Assembly (NCBI GenBank): GCA_947396885.1
Contig: OX377204.1
Coordinates: 26,977,706 to 27,041,705 of the forward strand
Source: Heligmosomoides polygyrus polygyrus
Lineage: Eukaryota; Nematoda; Chromadorea; Rhabditida; Heligmosomidae
Direction: 5' to 3'
DNA length: 64,000 nt
The position numbers were made by a program, and so were the translations under genes. The notes beneath the pieces are model-generated. The model was not told the origin of the DNA and did not search any database. It was given only the letters and a program-made list of their open reading frames with translations. This document shows, piece after piece, positions 23,004 through 35,988 of the stretch; positions within the stretch are counted from its first letter, which is position 1, and the number at the start of each line of letters is the position of its first letter.

Positions 23004-23723
23004 GGCGCTAGTTAAAAGTTCCGACTCCACCGACAAGACTTCGGCCGACAAAATTTTTTTCGCTGAAACTTCGTCTAGGGGGGTTATTTGAGGTGCTGAT
23101 CACGAATCGGATATCTGTTTTTCACGATTCGGTCGGAGACCACTCATACCGATAACGTGGGTGGTCCAGGCAGGGTCACCAATTTCGCTGAAACTTCGTC
23201 TAGGGGGGGGGGGGGTTATTTAGCGCTGAACACGAATCTGACATCCGTTTTTCGTTTTACGCTGGAGTACGGTAGGTTACGGTAGGTACGGGTAACTAAG
23301 GTAATGGTCACCGATTTCGCCCAAACTCCGGCGTAAAATGAAAAACGGTTGTCAGATTCATGATCGGCACCCCAAATAACCCCCCTAGGCGAAGTTTGGG
23401 CAAAATCGATGACTATGACCTCGGCAGCCTTAGTTACCTTTAGCTACCGTAATCTACCGTAATCGGCCGCAATTTCAAAAACGGATGTCAGATTCGTGCT
23501 CAGCACCCCAAATAACCCCCTAGACGAAGTTTCGGCGAAATTGGTGACCTTGCCTGGACCATCCATGTTAACGGTATGGGTGGTCTCCGACCGAATCGTG
23601 AAAAACGGATATCAGATTCGTGATCAGCACTCCAAATAACCCCCCCCCCCCTAGACGAAGTTTCAGCGAAAAAAAATTTCGACCGAAGTCTTGTCGGTAG
23701 AGTCGGAACTTTTAACTAGCGCC
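23004..23723. mobile_element. Foldback element related to FB1, with different termini
   Basis: The ends are GGCGCTAGTTAAAAGTTCCG and its inverted copy. The flanks GATGAGAC (22996-23003) and GATGAGGC (23724-23731) form an 8-bp duplication with one mismatch. The arms of about 290 bp share an outer block (TTTCGCTGAAACTTCGTCTA, GATTCGGTCGGAGACCAC, GGTCCAGGCA) and then the ordinary FB1 units with ACGGTAGGTTACGG. Several oligo-G/C runs of 8 to 11 bases sit at the CTAGGGGG positions. Confidence 0.8.
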
Positions 23724-24151
23724 GATGAGGCTTTGGGAAATACATAGAATCCTTCTCTTCATCCGTGTAGGTTTTTGTTTTCAGATAGACGACGATGGGA
23801 GACGAGTAAGAACCGCATCCCATATAAGACTTCCGACCGAGCAGAGGGGGCAGAAGTGGTTGCCACCAATGTCACATCCAATTTCGCCAGATCCCGACTA
23901 CTGGAGGACTACTCCACCTCTTCCGTACCCCGTGTTGTTCGTGATCTGTATTTCCGTCTAAAGTCATGCCCAGGATCATGTGGATAAAGTTATAATGCAT
24001 CGGAGCTGTGAAGACAGAAGCAAGTCCCGTCAAAGGTCGACTTGGGACCCGCTCGAGGTGAATCTAGGCCTAGGATAAAAGGCGTCTTTTTATTTTAACC
24101 CCTTTCCTCATCCTTTTAGTGTCAGCATATCGGTAGCCTGTAGATATGGCC

Positions 24152-27100
24152 CTAAAGGGCGGCCGAGCTCAGAAGAATTGTAGCGGTTGACTGCTGGTGA
24201 TTCGCTTCAGGTGCGAACTGCAGAAGTGTGTATAATAGAAGATCCTCACCTGCGCGCGACGAGCCCGGTTGTGGATCGTATTGCGCAGAACGACGACTGC
24301 TCGTGCCGGCGCCTTTCTTCGGAGCGGGTTCCTTGCAATTTCTCCTCACGTGGGCCCGCAGCTCATTACGCGATCGGAATCGCTTCTCGCAGCTGTCGCA
24401 GGCGAACTGTGGATCGTCTTCGTGACCGCGGAGGTGGTCCTGCAACAAACAAATTTGGAATAGCTGAGAGGTTTGGGCCCTCTACGACTTTGGAGACCAT
24501 CTGCCACCGCCTTAGTGACCCCTGCATTTCCTTAAGTCCAAACCTTCCCCCTTTGCGCTCCACTGGTGTCCTGTTTATGTTTCCAAATTTGAACCTCCAC
24601 AGCAAAACCGCATAGAGTCCAATTGAAATGACTATTAAGACTGAAAATTGTATTCACCATATTCTCGTCAAATGGGACACTTCAAATCAAATTGGACACC
24701 TCCTAAGCAAGCTTCATGCTTTTGAAATCAAGCGGATCATCCTCCAAATCAAAACGAGCGTTTTTCAGATTAAAGTAGAGACTCTCTGAGAAGGTTATAA
24801 TAATGCTTTGTTCAAGGAAAATTTAGTACGACTTTCTTTGAAATTTTTTAGTTTACCTGCCTCATGAGTGAAGACACTGTTAGGAACCTCACATTTTTTA
24901 TTCTTTAAAGAAAAATAGTGGTTTATAGCTTGTTTTAAAGTGAAGGAAAGCAACGAACTTTTAATGCGAAAAATTGTGCTATCTACTCGTACAGGACAAA
25001 AAATTCTGTTTGCGTGGAGTTACGAATTTGTTGACGGTACAAGAAACGACTGTAAAAAACACGTATACTTTCACTTTGTTGTTTAATCTGAGGAGCATTT
25101 ACACGTCAATCAAGTGAAAATCGCAACGAGCTAGACAATTGCATGAGGCAATCTCTTTTTTCACCGCTAAGAAACTGCTGCCTTCCTGCACTTCAAAATG
25201 AACCTGAAAACCTTGTTTTTCCTTGAGAATTTCAAACAATGTGCTTGTTTATGCGGCAGATGAATCAAAAAATCGAAGAAAGTTACACTAAATTTTCCTT
25301 AAAGAATTAATTATTCTAACCGTGTTTGAGAGCCTCTAGTTTAATCTGGAAGACGCTCGTCTTGGTTCGAAAGATGCTCACTTTGATTTCAGAAGCGTTT
25401 AGCATGCTTAGAAGTGCTCGCTATAATCTCCAAATGATTTTAAAACGTTTGCATCTCAAAAAACAAAGAACATTGCAGTGGAGAGCACAAAGCACAACTG
25501 CAACTCATAGGCACGACCGTTGGTACCGTTCCTTGGGTTATCCTGTATCAATGTCGCTTCTATCACAGTATGACTTCTTTAGAAATCTAATAAATCCAGA
25601 TCTGGATATTTCGTTAGTAAATAATGGAAACCCCACTTAGGATAGACCACAACAGTATACATTTCTAACCCGCCAGATGAAATTTTCGCGTTGCTTTTCC
25701 ACCTCCTAACCGATCTACACTCGCGAAGATAGCTCCCTGCTCCCAGCAAGGCCCGGCCAGTGGGTTATCACCAGTCACCTCGTTATCTCCAGGATCAGTC
25801 ACATTGAGGGACTTCGCTGGGCTATAAATGAGCAATACACAGGAATATGATGCAGTTTGCTACTGAATTTCCGCTGATCATTTGCTCCGAGACCCCTCTC
25901 TCGTACCTTCCATCTTTCACATTTGGCCCTTCTAATGCTAATGTAATGTAGCTCTGGCCCTTGTTACTCCTAATATCTATTGTGTACTGCTCAATGATAC
26001 CCCAAATAAACTACCCTACTCTCGGTCCACGCAAATTTCCCGCCTCAGTTCAGCCCTCTAGGAGCTTCACTGTACAGGACGCGCAAAAATTATGACGGCA
26101 GCACATGAGCGAACAATTTTACCTCCTACTCGGCGCGTCTGCTTTTTTCTGTGCTTTTATTGTTTTTATTGCATCATTTTGTTTTAGCCTATCTCAGTCA
26201 AGCATGAAAATAAATGGTTTTTCAGGATGCTGAAGCGTTCGTGCTACCGTGCTTCAATCACTGAGCTTTACCGTCAAGGATTCTCGGCTCGCGATATTCA
26301 CCACCGTCTTGGGGTTCATGGAAGACATATATGTATAGATCCATCAGAGGTTAAGAGGGCCTGGGAACCGAGGATGATAGATCTGAACGAGGAAAACACA
26401 CACCAGTGCAAACTACGGACAACACCAGGAAGGTACGTCAGCGAATTCACAGGAGCCCGGGCGCTCGGTCCGTCAGATGTCGCGAGGAATAGACATCAAA
26501 GAGGCTATTTGAAGATTCTGAAGGACGAACTGCTATCCTAGGCTAGTGCTCACTTTGAAAACCGCTCCTGAACCTTCCAACAGGCGGAGCTCCAGCACTC
26601 AGAGCAAGAATGGTGCAGGACTGGTGCAAATGCAACTTCCAGGACTTTATCAGCTTCCAGTGGCGAGGCAACTCGCCGGATTCGAGTCCGATGGATTACG
26701 CCGTCTGCTCAGTTCTGGAAGGCAACGCCTGCGGGAAACCTCTCCACTCCGTGGATTCTTTGAAGGAAGCTGTCCAGTTGAGGTGGTATGGGCTCGACGC
26801 GCCATACTTGCGTGCCGCCGTCGATACTTTCCCGAAGCGCCTCAAAGCGTGTATCGACGCCAATGGACATATCTTCGAGTCTCAATGTTGTGTATAGTTT
26901 ATAAAGGACTAATAAACACTATCGCATCGCTGGTTCCTCGGAAGTGTTGCATTTTCGCTTTCGGCGATTTGAACGCCTTGTACCTTCCAGTCGTCTCCTA
27001 ATGATTAGCAACCCTCCTGGAACGCCGCGTGTGTCGCTGCAGGAAAAGCAAACGGAAAGTGCGTTGACCGACCGCGAAATGAAAGGCGTGTTTGTAGACG

Positions 27101-30100
27101 GCTGGACACTGCGGACAGGTGAACACCACCCGTTCGCAGTGCGTCCGGTCGATGTGACGCATCATGTTCGAACGGCGATTGAACGACTTGAAGCAGTGCT
27201 GAAACGAAGTCTCTATGATGAATAAGAAAAACTTCAATTTGTCCAACAACTATGCAAACAATTATTGTTAAGCTCAGACAAGCATAAGTCTCTGTGAAAT
27301 AACAAATTCTTAAAACCTAGTCTAAACTTTACCCATCATGCCCTCTGTGAGTTTTGACCTCTGGGTCATGAACCGTTAGGTCCCTTAGGCGTGTAGTCCC
27401 ATGGGCTCTAAGCTCATTCACTCATCTTTCGTCCAGCTAAGGTGACGGTAGTCTATTCTGTCCACATCTATTAGGGGGGGGGGGGCAAAAGTAATGAGAC
27501 AAATTGAGAAAATCTTTATCTCTTTATAACTCAATTACAACTCAACGTTGCTGAGGAATGCATTCGTCATTAAGGGCAATGACCTTGCTGCAATCGCTCA
27601 GCCAACCTCCTGATCCCATCCTTCCAGAACTGCTAGGGCCTGGTGTTGATCAACTGCTCGATATGGTTGTTAAGCACTGCTTGGGTTCTTGTCTCCCTTC
27701 CGACCAGGTAGTACTGTAGGCTTAAGTAGTGGTAGTCGCATAGAGAGATGTCCGGCGAATACGGTGGATGAGGCATGTGAACGTAGCCCAGCTGGCCAAG
27801 CTTATCCGTGGTTACTTGTTCCCGATGGGGTGCGGCGTTGTCGAAGAGGAGAACCTTCTTGAAGCGCTGCGAATGAATAAGAGCGAGTCGCCGGCCCATC
27901 TCTTCTATTTCGTTCACCATGGCCTTGGAGTTCATTGTAGTGCTCTTGGGAAACAGCTTCCGGTAAACCGATCCATGGGTGCAGACCCAAAAGCTCCAAA
28001 GGTGCCTCTCGCCGTGAACACCTCGCCGAACGAAGGTCGGTAACAGGTCACCAGGCCTCACCCAGACTCGCTGCTTGGCAGGGTTAAGGTAGAAGACGTA
28101 CTTCTCATCTTGCGTGAATATTGAGCCCAGGCTGCTCGGGGTTGGGAATCGGGAGAGATTTGCCCGACACAGGTCGACTCGTCAGAGTGGGGTTTCGGCA
28201 TGAGACAGACTGGGGTTTTGGCATGCTTCTGGAAAGGGTGGCAGGTGGTCTTCAGTGAGTAGCAAACAAACATACAAATACGATAAGCACGAAACCAGAC
28301 TCCAGCCACGAGATATGTGGACACGGCATGGGGTGTTTCATTACTTTTGCTCCCCCCCCCCTAATAAAGTAAGCCTTTTCGACTTCTTACAGCGTTGTTT
28401 TCGTGGTCTCATAGCCTTTTGGATGAGTTTCTGCAAAACGAAATGGCATTTGGGAGAGTATTTCTCAAGTGACTTCGACTTTTCCAGGCTGTGAAGAAGG
28501 CGACGACGCCGAAACGTGAGCCGCAATAAAGATCTATACCATTCGGGACTACGCTCAATCAACGTTCTGTCCGAAGTGTAGGTTGTTTTGTGACAGGGTT
28601 ATTCCACAGCTCAAGCAGTTGGACGCCGAACGTGGACTGTCCTTTGATTTGAAATCTTTAAAAGAAACTGAATGTCCTGTCTTGCGCACGAATTCTGATT
28701 AGTTTTTATCCCTAAATGTTCTAGGTGTTAAGCTTCTTCAATGTATTTTACTTTAAAACCTGTCACCAACTTTTAGGGTGCGTGAAGCGCAGTCGGAGGT
28801 GCCGGCTGTCGTGAACACTTGATTCGATGCTCTTGGTTCGGATTTCCCACCGAGGACAACCACGTCTTCCGGGGTCCATGAGTTGGTACCATACTTGTCT
28901 GGTAAGGATAAAACACTGGTTTATTCCACAGCTGGCCACCACAAATTATTGTATTCATGTACGGCCCAAATCGGCATTCGAACTGCCTCCACGGCATCCC
29001 GTAGAAGTATAATGCGTGGCGCATCCCAAAACTGATTGACTAACGCAGTCCTTTATATTTTTATTACTAGATTTTGTTTTATTTCTAGAACCCAGACTTT
29101 TTAAATTGTTTTAAGCCAAACTGCTATAAACTGTTGCATCGTTCCCTCAGCCATTCGAATTGTATGTACCTTACCTATCAGTTGTTGTTGTTTATTATCC
29201 TTGCCACTTTAATGAGCACTATAGTTATTATTGAATGCTCACGCAGTATGTGTCCAATAAATATTGAATATATAAATCATTCTGAAATCCGGCTTCAGCT
29301 CACTAACTAAAAATCCCGGTTACTATGATATACGACGCAATCAACGGTTCCTATTGGTCTGGCCATCACACTGTCTCCAGCCTTATTTCCTGCAACTGAA
29401 CAAGATGTTCCGCTTCGTTCTCCCCTCTATCGGCCAAGCGTAAGAGGCGACACTTTGTCACACAAACCTAGCACAAACATCATGACGTTTAGGCGGATTT
29501 TCTTCGACATTCATCCCATCAAAGCGCGATCGATGAGTGAAGCAGTCACTCACCTTACAGGCAAAATACTCGGTGTCGCCTAGCAATGACGCCATCGTTC
29601 TCCGACGTCTCTTGTGGAGAGTTGGCGCATTATCGGCTTGCTCGATATAGGGCAGTGGAATCACTCGTTTACGTCGAACTTCCTGAACTCAGTGAATGAG
29701 TTTTGGTTCGATTGACGCTTGAAACCAACAACTTTAGGTGGTGATTAGATCTTAACTGAAAAATCGCGAAGCCTCACGAGAGGCAAGCGAAGGCGTACAA
29801 AGAAAAAAAACTAGTCTGAAAGCTTCTGGAAATAAAGGGCATGCCCAGTTTGAAAAATACGAAGTACAGCCTCCTTAGGCTCACTTCCCTGAGCAATCAA
29901 CCATAAGCTTCACATGGAGCATAACGTCTAATGAAGGATGGCATCATGTTATTCGCCACAGATCTCCAAACATTGTATAGGAAGCACCCATTTTATCGGA
30001 ATTCCCTCGTATTTCAAAAACCATAGTTTATATACAACACAGATTCAATCAGCTACAGTCTCCACCATTGACTAGACATGTGCCCAGCAATCCAGAAGCT

Positions 30101-33100
30101 TAATTGGCTGAGAACAGTGGCGACTGCAAGTCGAACAAGAGAACGAATTCACCAGCGAAGGGTCTCAGGTGTAGGTCTGAGCGGAGGAAACGGATAGTAC
30201 TGCGAGAATCTCCATCCTTCATAGAGTAGAAAAACATGTTTCGTTCTTGCTGAGTCCTTGAACTCAAATAGTTAAGGGCCCTCGAAGGGGGTACAGTAGC
30301 GCACCGTCAGCACGTGCCTTCGTGCACGCGTGCGCGCGCTGTTGTCTGGGACGCGGCGAAAGGCTCATCGGCAAGCGAGTCGGTGGCTCAGCTGGGTGCG
30401 GGGCTACTGCGCAGGTGCTAGGTGAGATGTTCGACTCCCGCGGTACACAATATTTTTAGATTTTTACATGATTGCCGCCTTCTTTATCAAATTGTTTCCT
30501 GCACATCTACTTCACGCTTATTTCACTCTTAACTGTCAAATAAGGGTCAGATTCGTGCTCAACACGAAGTTTGGGCAAAAACGGTGACCACGACCTTACA
30601 ATTATCTACCTACTGTGACTTAACGTACTCCAGGGTAGTACGGAAAACGGATGTCAGATTCGTGGTCAGCACTCCAAATAACCTTCTGGGCAAGGTTGGG
30701 GCGAAGTCGGTGAATATGACCTCGACAACCCTAGTCACCGTACCTGCGTAACCCTTACCTGTTGTAAGGTCATTGTTTAACATTCGCTGAAAACGTTGTA
30801 TAATACACAAAGTGAGAGAAGTGAGAGAAGCACAGATCACAGCAACCCTGATTTGACAATTTAGAGTGAATTAAACGTGTAGGAGATATGTAGGAAGTAA
30901 GCTGATTTAGACCGCCATAAGGCACGACTTTCACGACTCCAGAGGTCGAGGAGAGTTCGAAGAAAATTCTTCGCTCAAACCTCGCCCAGAAGGTTATTTG
31001 GGGTGCTGATTACGAATCTGACATCCTTTTTTCAAATTTCGGCCGATTACGGTAGGTTATGTGGGGTACGGGTGACGGTGCAATACTGTACCACCAATTT
31101 CGAGGGCCCGTAGCTCTTTGGGTTCAAGGACTCAGCAAAAACGAAACATGTTTTTCTACTATATGAAGGGTGGAGATTCTCGCAGTGCTATCCATTTCCT
31201 CTATTAAACAAAACGCCTGAGACTCTTCCCTGGTCAGTTTAGAGTTCCGACTATCCGTAGACCTCTTATCGCGAAGGTGATGCTTCAAGGTGCGAAAAAG
31301 GAGGTGGTAAAAAGGGACCAATCCAGGAGAATAAAGAGCACATTCTTATCCGGAGCGACCATGTTCAGCATGCTCGGCTTCGCGAAGTGGGAACGAGTTT
31401 TGTCTAGGAACCTTTAGGCGAACAGCGTCGGCCAATTTCTGAAGCTGAACAGCGCACGTCTGGCTCGTCTCAGTGGCCCCAGTTGAAAGGGACTCGATTA
31501 GAGCACCTTCTTAGAATCTGACTAATGTTGTTCTGTTGTTGGCTACCTCCGGGCTGCCTCGAGTTGGTTGTTTGTGGGCATACAGTGGAGCTGTCACGTA
31601 TGGTTGACGTAAAGGACCCAACTCTCGCCCACTTTGCAGATACTTTTGAGAAAATTCATCCTATGTGGGCGGAGGAACAACGATTCAAAGGCACCAATCC
31701 TCGAGCCTTGTTCGAATCACGCAGTTCGTGTGGTACTTGAGTCGGTTACTTTTGGAAAGAAATACTCGATCGAAAGCGCCGTGGACGAATGACGAACCGT
31801 GGATTCAGAGATGATCACTTCCTTGAACACAGGATAAATACTGGCAAGAGCGAATAGCAATTCATGCTCTTGTAGGAATTCATAGCAGGCGATAGCTCAC
31901 AAAAGGATTCGATCAACTGGAACAGTGACTGCTTCATAATAATAGGCACGCGTTTATATACCATTTCCACGTCGAATTGGACACTTTCCAGATCAAATTG
32001 GACACTTCTAAGTCAGCCTAAAACTTTTGGAATCAAAGCGAATTCTTCCAAATCGAAATGAGCTCCAGGCAGGTTAAGCTACAGACTCGCTAACATGGTT
32101 AGAATAATTTTTGTTCAAGAAAAATTTAGAATAACTTTCTTTGAAATTTTTAGTTCAGCTGCCCCAATATGTGTAACAGTTTTGTAAAACAAAGTTATAT
32201 TTGAGAAAAATAATAAATTTCGTTTTGAAGCCAACAAGCCAGCAACCATGTAATGCACTAAAAGGCTGGATCGCGCCATGCACTAGAAAAGCAAGTCTCA
32301 ATGTTTATTTGATTGATAGTGTAAATAGAGCTTACATGCAGCACCAATGTGAGGATACATGCGTTTATTTACAGTTGTTTACGTTTCACCGTTTGCACGT
32401 GTTAAACTCCATGCAAACAGAAATTTTGCTATCAATCGAATAAAAATCGCGACGTTTGGATGAGGGCATAGCGCAATCCCTGTTTTGGCACTTAAAAATG
32501 GCCGCCTTAAAACAAGCTTTAAACCAATGTTTTCCTCGAAAAAAAGAATTTTATAAAACTTCAAACTATGCCTTCTCTTATTGGGTAGATGAATCAAAAT
32601 TTCTAAGAATGTTTTACTAAAAATTTCCTTGAACAAAAAATTATTCGAAGCTTTTTGGAAAGTCTCTCGTTTAATAAAGAAGAAGCTCAGTTCGATTTGG
32701 ACGACTTCGTTCTGATTTCGAAAGTCTTAGGCCAGCTTAGAAGAGTGTCCACTCAGACGTGAAAAGCGCACTATTGTTTTGAAAAGTGTCCAATTCGAGG
32801 TGAAGACGGTATATACTGTACTGGGTAAGGTTTCGAGAACCTTCTGACACATGATGTTGGTATAAACATATCCTAATATGTTCTCCAAGAATTCTTAGAG
32901 AAGAGAAAAAACGACCCAGACTTTTTTGGAGCAAGTACAAGTAACCCTAGTTTACTTCACCAACATTGAAGAGAGGCTTTACCTCGTCAAGCTTCCTCGT
33001 CGATATTATCGATTGGTCTACCTCATTATAGACAAGGCAGTTCAATGGGAAAAACCAGCTCCAACTACTGATTTCGATCTGGCTTCAAAAGTTATAGGAC

Positions 33101-33512
33101 AGCCAGATAGGTTGACTGGAATCTAAGGAAAGTCACAAAAGTGCCCAAAATCGCGTTGATCGACCCATTTCCTCACGATCACGGACGACAGATTTGAAGC
33201 TGTTCACCTACCCGCGGCACTCAGTGACGCGACAGTTAACAAAGGTGGCACTGGAGCTGAGCAAAGTGTTCGCACCTCAACTAAAATATCATCATCGTCC
33301 CCCGTATCGACGTCCGAGGAGGTGTCGGACATCGCGACGATACGAGGAGTCTCAAAGTCGATCCTGAAATGATCGAAGAGGAGGAAGTGAGGGTGACAAC
33401 AGAATGGCGTCACATAATCAAAATAGGTCAGCTTCAGCTCGTCGATACAACGATTGAGGAAGGGAGTCATCTGCATATCGCGATCCCAGCATACCTGTGG
33501 TTTGCAATCGAT
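24152..33512 (-). CDS. C2H2 zinc-finger protein, four exons
   Basis: Exons 33276-33512, 29554-29682, 27073-27198 and 24152-24439 all join in phase 0. The first (less certain) encodes an acidic part, MSDTSSDVDTGDDDDILVE. The second is basic and ends YFACK at a GTGAGT donor. The third starts HCFKSFNRRSNMMRH after GTTTCAG, so finger 1 (C-x2-C-x12-H-x4-H) is completed only by splicing. Finger 2 (FTCPQCPAVYKHAFHF then A|DHLRGH) is also split, and finger 3 (FACDSCEKRFRSRNELRAH...C) is C2HC. The tail is basic and Ser-rich, with stop TAG at 24152. A possible GTGAGG donor within the last exon leaves an alternative 3' end. The likely role is a nuclear DNA-binding regulator. The introns of 2.4-3.6 kb are full of transposons. 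Confidence 0.8.
24640..25450. mobile_element. GGACAC-family foldback in a zinc-finger intron
   Basis: The left arm (24660-24890) has GTCAAATGGGACAC, CAAATTGGACACC, GCAAGCTTCATGC, GTTCAAGGAAAATTTAGTA and TTCTTTGAAATTT. The right arm (about 25210-25440) is its inverted copy, with AAATTTTCCTTAAAGAA and AGCATGCTTAGAAGTGCTC. The interior has no coding capacity. Confidence 0.65.
26083..26990 (+). mobile_element. Tc1/mariner-type element, right terminal repeat missing
   Basis: The left end ACAGGACGCGCAAAAATTATG corresponds to the terminal repeat of the copy at 62503. The plus strand keeps a helix-turn-helix start (ITELYRQGFSARDIHHRLGV) and a C-terminal catalytic remnant. The latter has VQDWCKCNFQDFIS, then SPDSSPMDYAVCSVLE with the third catalytic Asp (DYAV), and ending DTFPKRLKACIDANGHIFES. 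The middle, with the first two catalytic residues, is deleted. The right part matches 62520-62620 read backwards up to CCTTGT and then stops just before the terminal repeat. Confidence 0.75.
27473..28362 (-). mobile_element. Shortened mariner (D34D), copy A, in a zinc-finger intron
   Basis: The ends are oligo-G/C plus GCAAAAGTAATGAGACA and its complement, beside TA-rich flanks. The minus strand encodes only the C-terminal catalytic half of a mariner transposase. DEKYVFYLN near the first catalytic Asp leads to RPGDLLPTFVRR, LFDNAAPHREQ (second Asp) and HPPYSPDISLCDYH (third Asp). The spacing between the last two is 34 residues, as in mariner D,D34D. The N-terminal helix-turn-helix domain is absent, exactly as in copies B and C. 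Confidence 0.85.
28380..28545 (+). repeat. Single 3' end with the GCCGAAACGTGAGCC / AATAAAG motif
   Basis: Reads GACTTTTCCAGGCTGTGAAG, then AAGGCGACGACGCCGAAACG, then TGAGCCGCAATAAAGATC. GGCG-ACGA-CGCC forms a clean 4-bp hairpin, and GGCT pairs with AGCC around it. The same end is seen at 1420-1623, 15735-15975, 16110-16883 and 38320-38437. Confidence 0.55.
28773..29045 (+). repeat. tRNA-derived SINE copy, in a zinc-finger intron
   Basis: Head GTGAAGCGCAGTCGGAGG (A-box region) and TCTTGGTTCGGATTTCCC (B-box region), followed by ACCACGTCTTCCGGGGTCC, GTTGGTACCATACTTGTCTG and TAATGCGTGGCGCATCCC. It matches the intact copy at 55744 throughout. Confidence 0.75.
30160..31250. repeat. Composite of second SINE-like family and FB1 arms
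   Basis: 30160-30555 (plus) holds the whole second SINE-like unit. Its A box TGGCTCAGCTGG lies at about 30385 and B box GTTCGACTCCC at about 30433, about 40 bp apart. 30560-30760 is FB1-type sequence. 30915-31085 is an FB1 arm beginning GGCACGACTTTCACGACTCC. 31105-31245 is the SINE-like head in the opposite orientation. It lies within the first large intron of the zinc-finger gene. Confidence 0.65.
31955..32816. mobile_element. GGACAC-family foldback in a zinc-finger intron
   Basis: Starts TATATACCATTTCCAC and CGAATTGGACACTTTCC, and ends with the inverted copy AAAGTGTCCAATTCGAGGTG...GGTATATA. The arms of about 250 bp include TTCAAGAAAAATTTAGA and TTCTTTGAAATTTTTAG. TA at each border fits a Tc1/mariner-type target. 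Confidence 0.7.
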
Positions 33513-34229
33513 CTGTGGTTAAGGCGAGAGGAGAAGGCCCGATAGAAGGCAGGCGTGAGAATGGACGCTAAGACATTCAACATAGTCCGTCGAACAGCCA
33601 GCGACGCCAAATCGAGCACAAGGCTATGAACAGTTCCGCAGCTGTAATTGTGAGATCAAAGTCTGTCGATTCCCTTTTCTTCAGAGAAAGTGTGATATTT
33701 TATCTTTGTGATGCATAGTTAGATCTGCAGATCTGTAAGCAAAACTCCGGCTAGAGCGAGAATTCCAATTGAATTCTTTGCTTTCCGCAAATGCGATTTG
33801 ATAAAAAAGCTTGGCACGTTTGTTTGCACACCATCCATGTAAAATTTGCCTCGACCAACTATGGACGATAATTTTGTGTTAACGTGCTTTAAGAATGTAT
33901 CGAACCATTTTGTTCTTCAAAAAAGACTACGAATCGGGTCCTGTGCAGAGCTAGTTTCGTTGACGATATACAATACTTTATAACAGTGAGGCTTAAAGTC
34001 ACAGTACAACTCTGTAAACTCTTAATCTCTCATGTATAAATTTGTGTAACGCTGCCTTGCGTTCACAAAAGAATCTCAGTTGCCTTTTATACAATATTCA
34101 TTATTATTATAGTTATTGTAATTTACTCGCTCTACTTTACACCTTACCTGGATTAGCATTATGGAATTTTCAGTTGCTTTATGGCACAATTTTGTATACT
34201 AAATAAGAAATGAATAAATATATCAATTT
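33513..34229. other. Possible 5' region of the zinc-finger gene; nothing defined
   Basis: Lies upstream of the first recognised zinc-finger exon. I see no TATA-type promoter or further exon that can be supported, so the true start codon of that gene is unknown. Confidence 0.3.
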
Positions 34230-35390
34230 CACTACAAGGTGTATAAATTGCAAAATAAATTGGACATTTTTAAAATTAAACTAGACATCCTCCAATTCAA
34301 GACGATCGTCTTTCAAACTGAATCAGGAAGTCCAGCCTGGCGTAAGAGTTTTAATCGCAACGAAACACCCTTCTAACAGATCAAGAAATATTTTCGATTT
34401 AAAGATTTACTAGAACTTTCTTGGTACTTTTTTGATATACCTACGTTTACAAGGGAATACAGTGTTTCAAGATTCATACAATTTTCTGTTTTTATTTTTT
34501 GGGAGCAAGAAAGGTATTGACCATATTTTAAGATGCAACAAAGCAAATTTTTTGATTCTAATACAAGACGATGCCTTGTGTTCGTCACGTCTCTACTTAC
34601 TTACTTCATATTGTAAGCGCTGCTTAGTTGACGCTCTGCAATGGATATTTACTTATTTATTTACGTCTAAATGACGTGTCATACTTATTAGAACATGAAC
34701 CAGAACAGAGATCAATTTAGATAGAGGAAAAAGCCGAAGAAAAAGAAACAGAAACAGCACTAGAATCGCGAACTAATAGGCAGCGGCGACAAGCATTAGT
34801 AGCTAACTGGAAGAAGTAAATCAAAAGACCGAACCAATTAGGTTGTAGAGCGGCATTGGGATTTTGTAACTAGTGAGGCATAACTCGTAGCAAGTCCAGC
34901 AACGGAGACGGAAGCAATTCAGTTGGAAGGGCAAGCTCAACGAAGATGAGTCTTGCTAGTCATGTTGGAATAATCGTTTTCAACCAAGAAATGAGTGCTT
35001 TCCGAATCCATTTTGTTGTTGTATCGCTAAATACATAGTGCATAACTCCAATGCGCAAAAAAGTTTTCATAACAATCACATACATATGGTGAAGTGGGAC
35101 GAGTGCATGGCGCAATTCCTTCTTGCAATATACGCATAAGTTGTTGCTTTCCTAAACTTTAAACTATGCAGAAATTCACTTTTATCGCCGAAAGAATAAA
35201 CATTTTGTAAAAGTCCAAACACTATATTCACTATCCTGAAGAGGGCGAATTATAAAATTCCAAACTCAGTGATTTTTTTAATCGACAAGTTACTGATTCT
35301 TGCAGAGTGCCTGCTTCATTTTGTAAAACTCCAGTTTTATGTGGAGGGTGTTTTCATTGCTTTGAAAAGTGTGAATCCTAACGAAAAACG
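34230..35390. mobile_element. Diverged GGACAC-family foldback
   Basis: The left arm near 34240-34440 has AATAAATTGGACATTTTT, AAACTAGACATCCTCCAA and CTAGAACTTTCTTGG. A weaker inverted counterpart runs to about 35390 (TTTTGTAAAACTCCAG, TTGAAAAGTGTG). The arms are much more diverged than in the other copies. Confidence 0.4.
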
Positions 35391-35988
35391 GTAGACTGCC
35401 ACACTTGCTAACCGCTTGTTGTTCGCACTATGTTCGAGAGTGCGACAGGGAACGAGAACGTAGAGAGCATATAAAGCTTAGTAGACTTCGCGCTCTGTCG
35501 AACCACCTTCCATCTAGTTTTTAGTAAACCAGTCCCAGCACCTCATGGCAACGGTAAACGGTTAATCTGAGCGTTGCTTCTCGCCGTCAACGTTCCCATC
35601 TCAAGCAGCTGAGAAAACGTTGATGATATCGACTAAAGAGACGATGGTATCCACACCATCAGTCGGCTCAGTGATGGAAGTTATTGGCTTAGTACTACCA
35701 GTTAGTTGCTCACGAATAATTACTCAAGAATAGTGTGAGATAAACGAGGAGCACGCAGCTGTAACGCGGAAAATGATTCTGCTTAGTGTCCCTTGGCGAC
35801 GGCTTGCGGAATCACTTCCGTGGTACAAACCCCTTCCCGTTGCCCAGGCTTGAACTTGGGCAGACAGAAGGGATCATTCAATGACTCAGTCTTTTTCTGG
35901 AGACCCTATATCGGTGGTGAAACACCATTCTATGAGTTGCTTTGATGAGGTTTTTTGAGGTGCCTCATTCTCCCATTTAAGGCCTGTG
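35391..35988. other. No gene recognised
   Basis: Unique-looking sequence before the GC-rich hairpin cluster. No supported exon. Confidence 0.35.
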
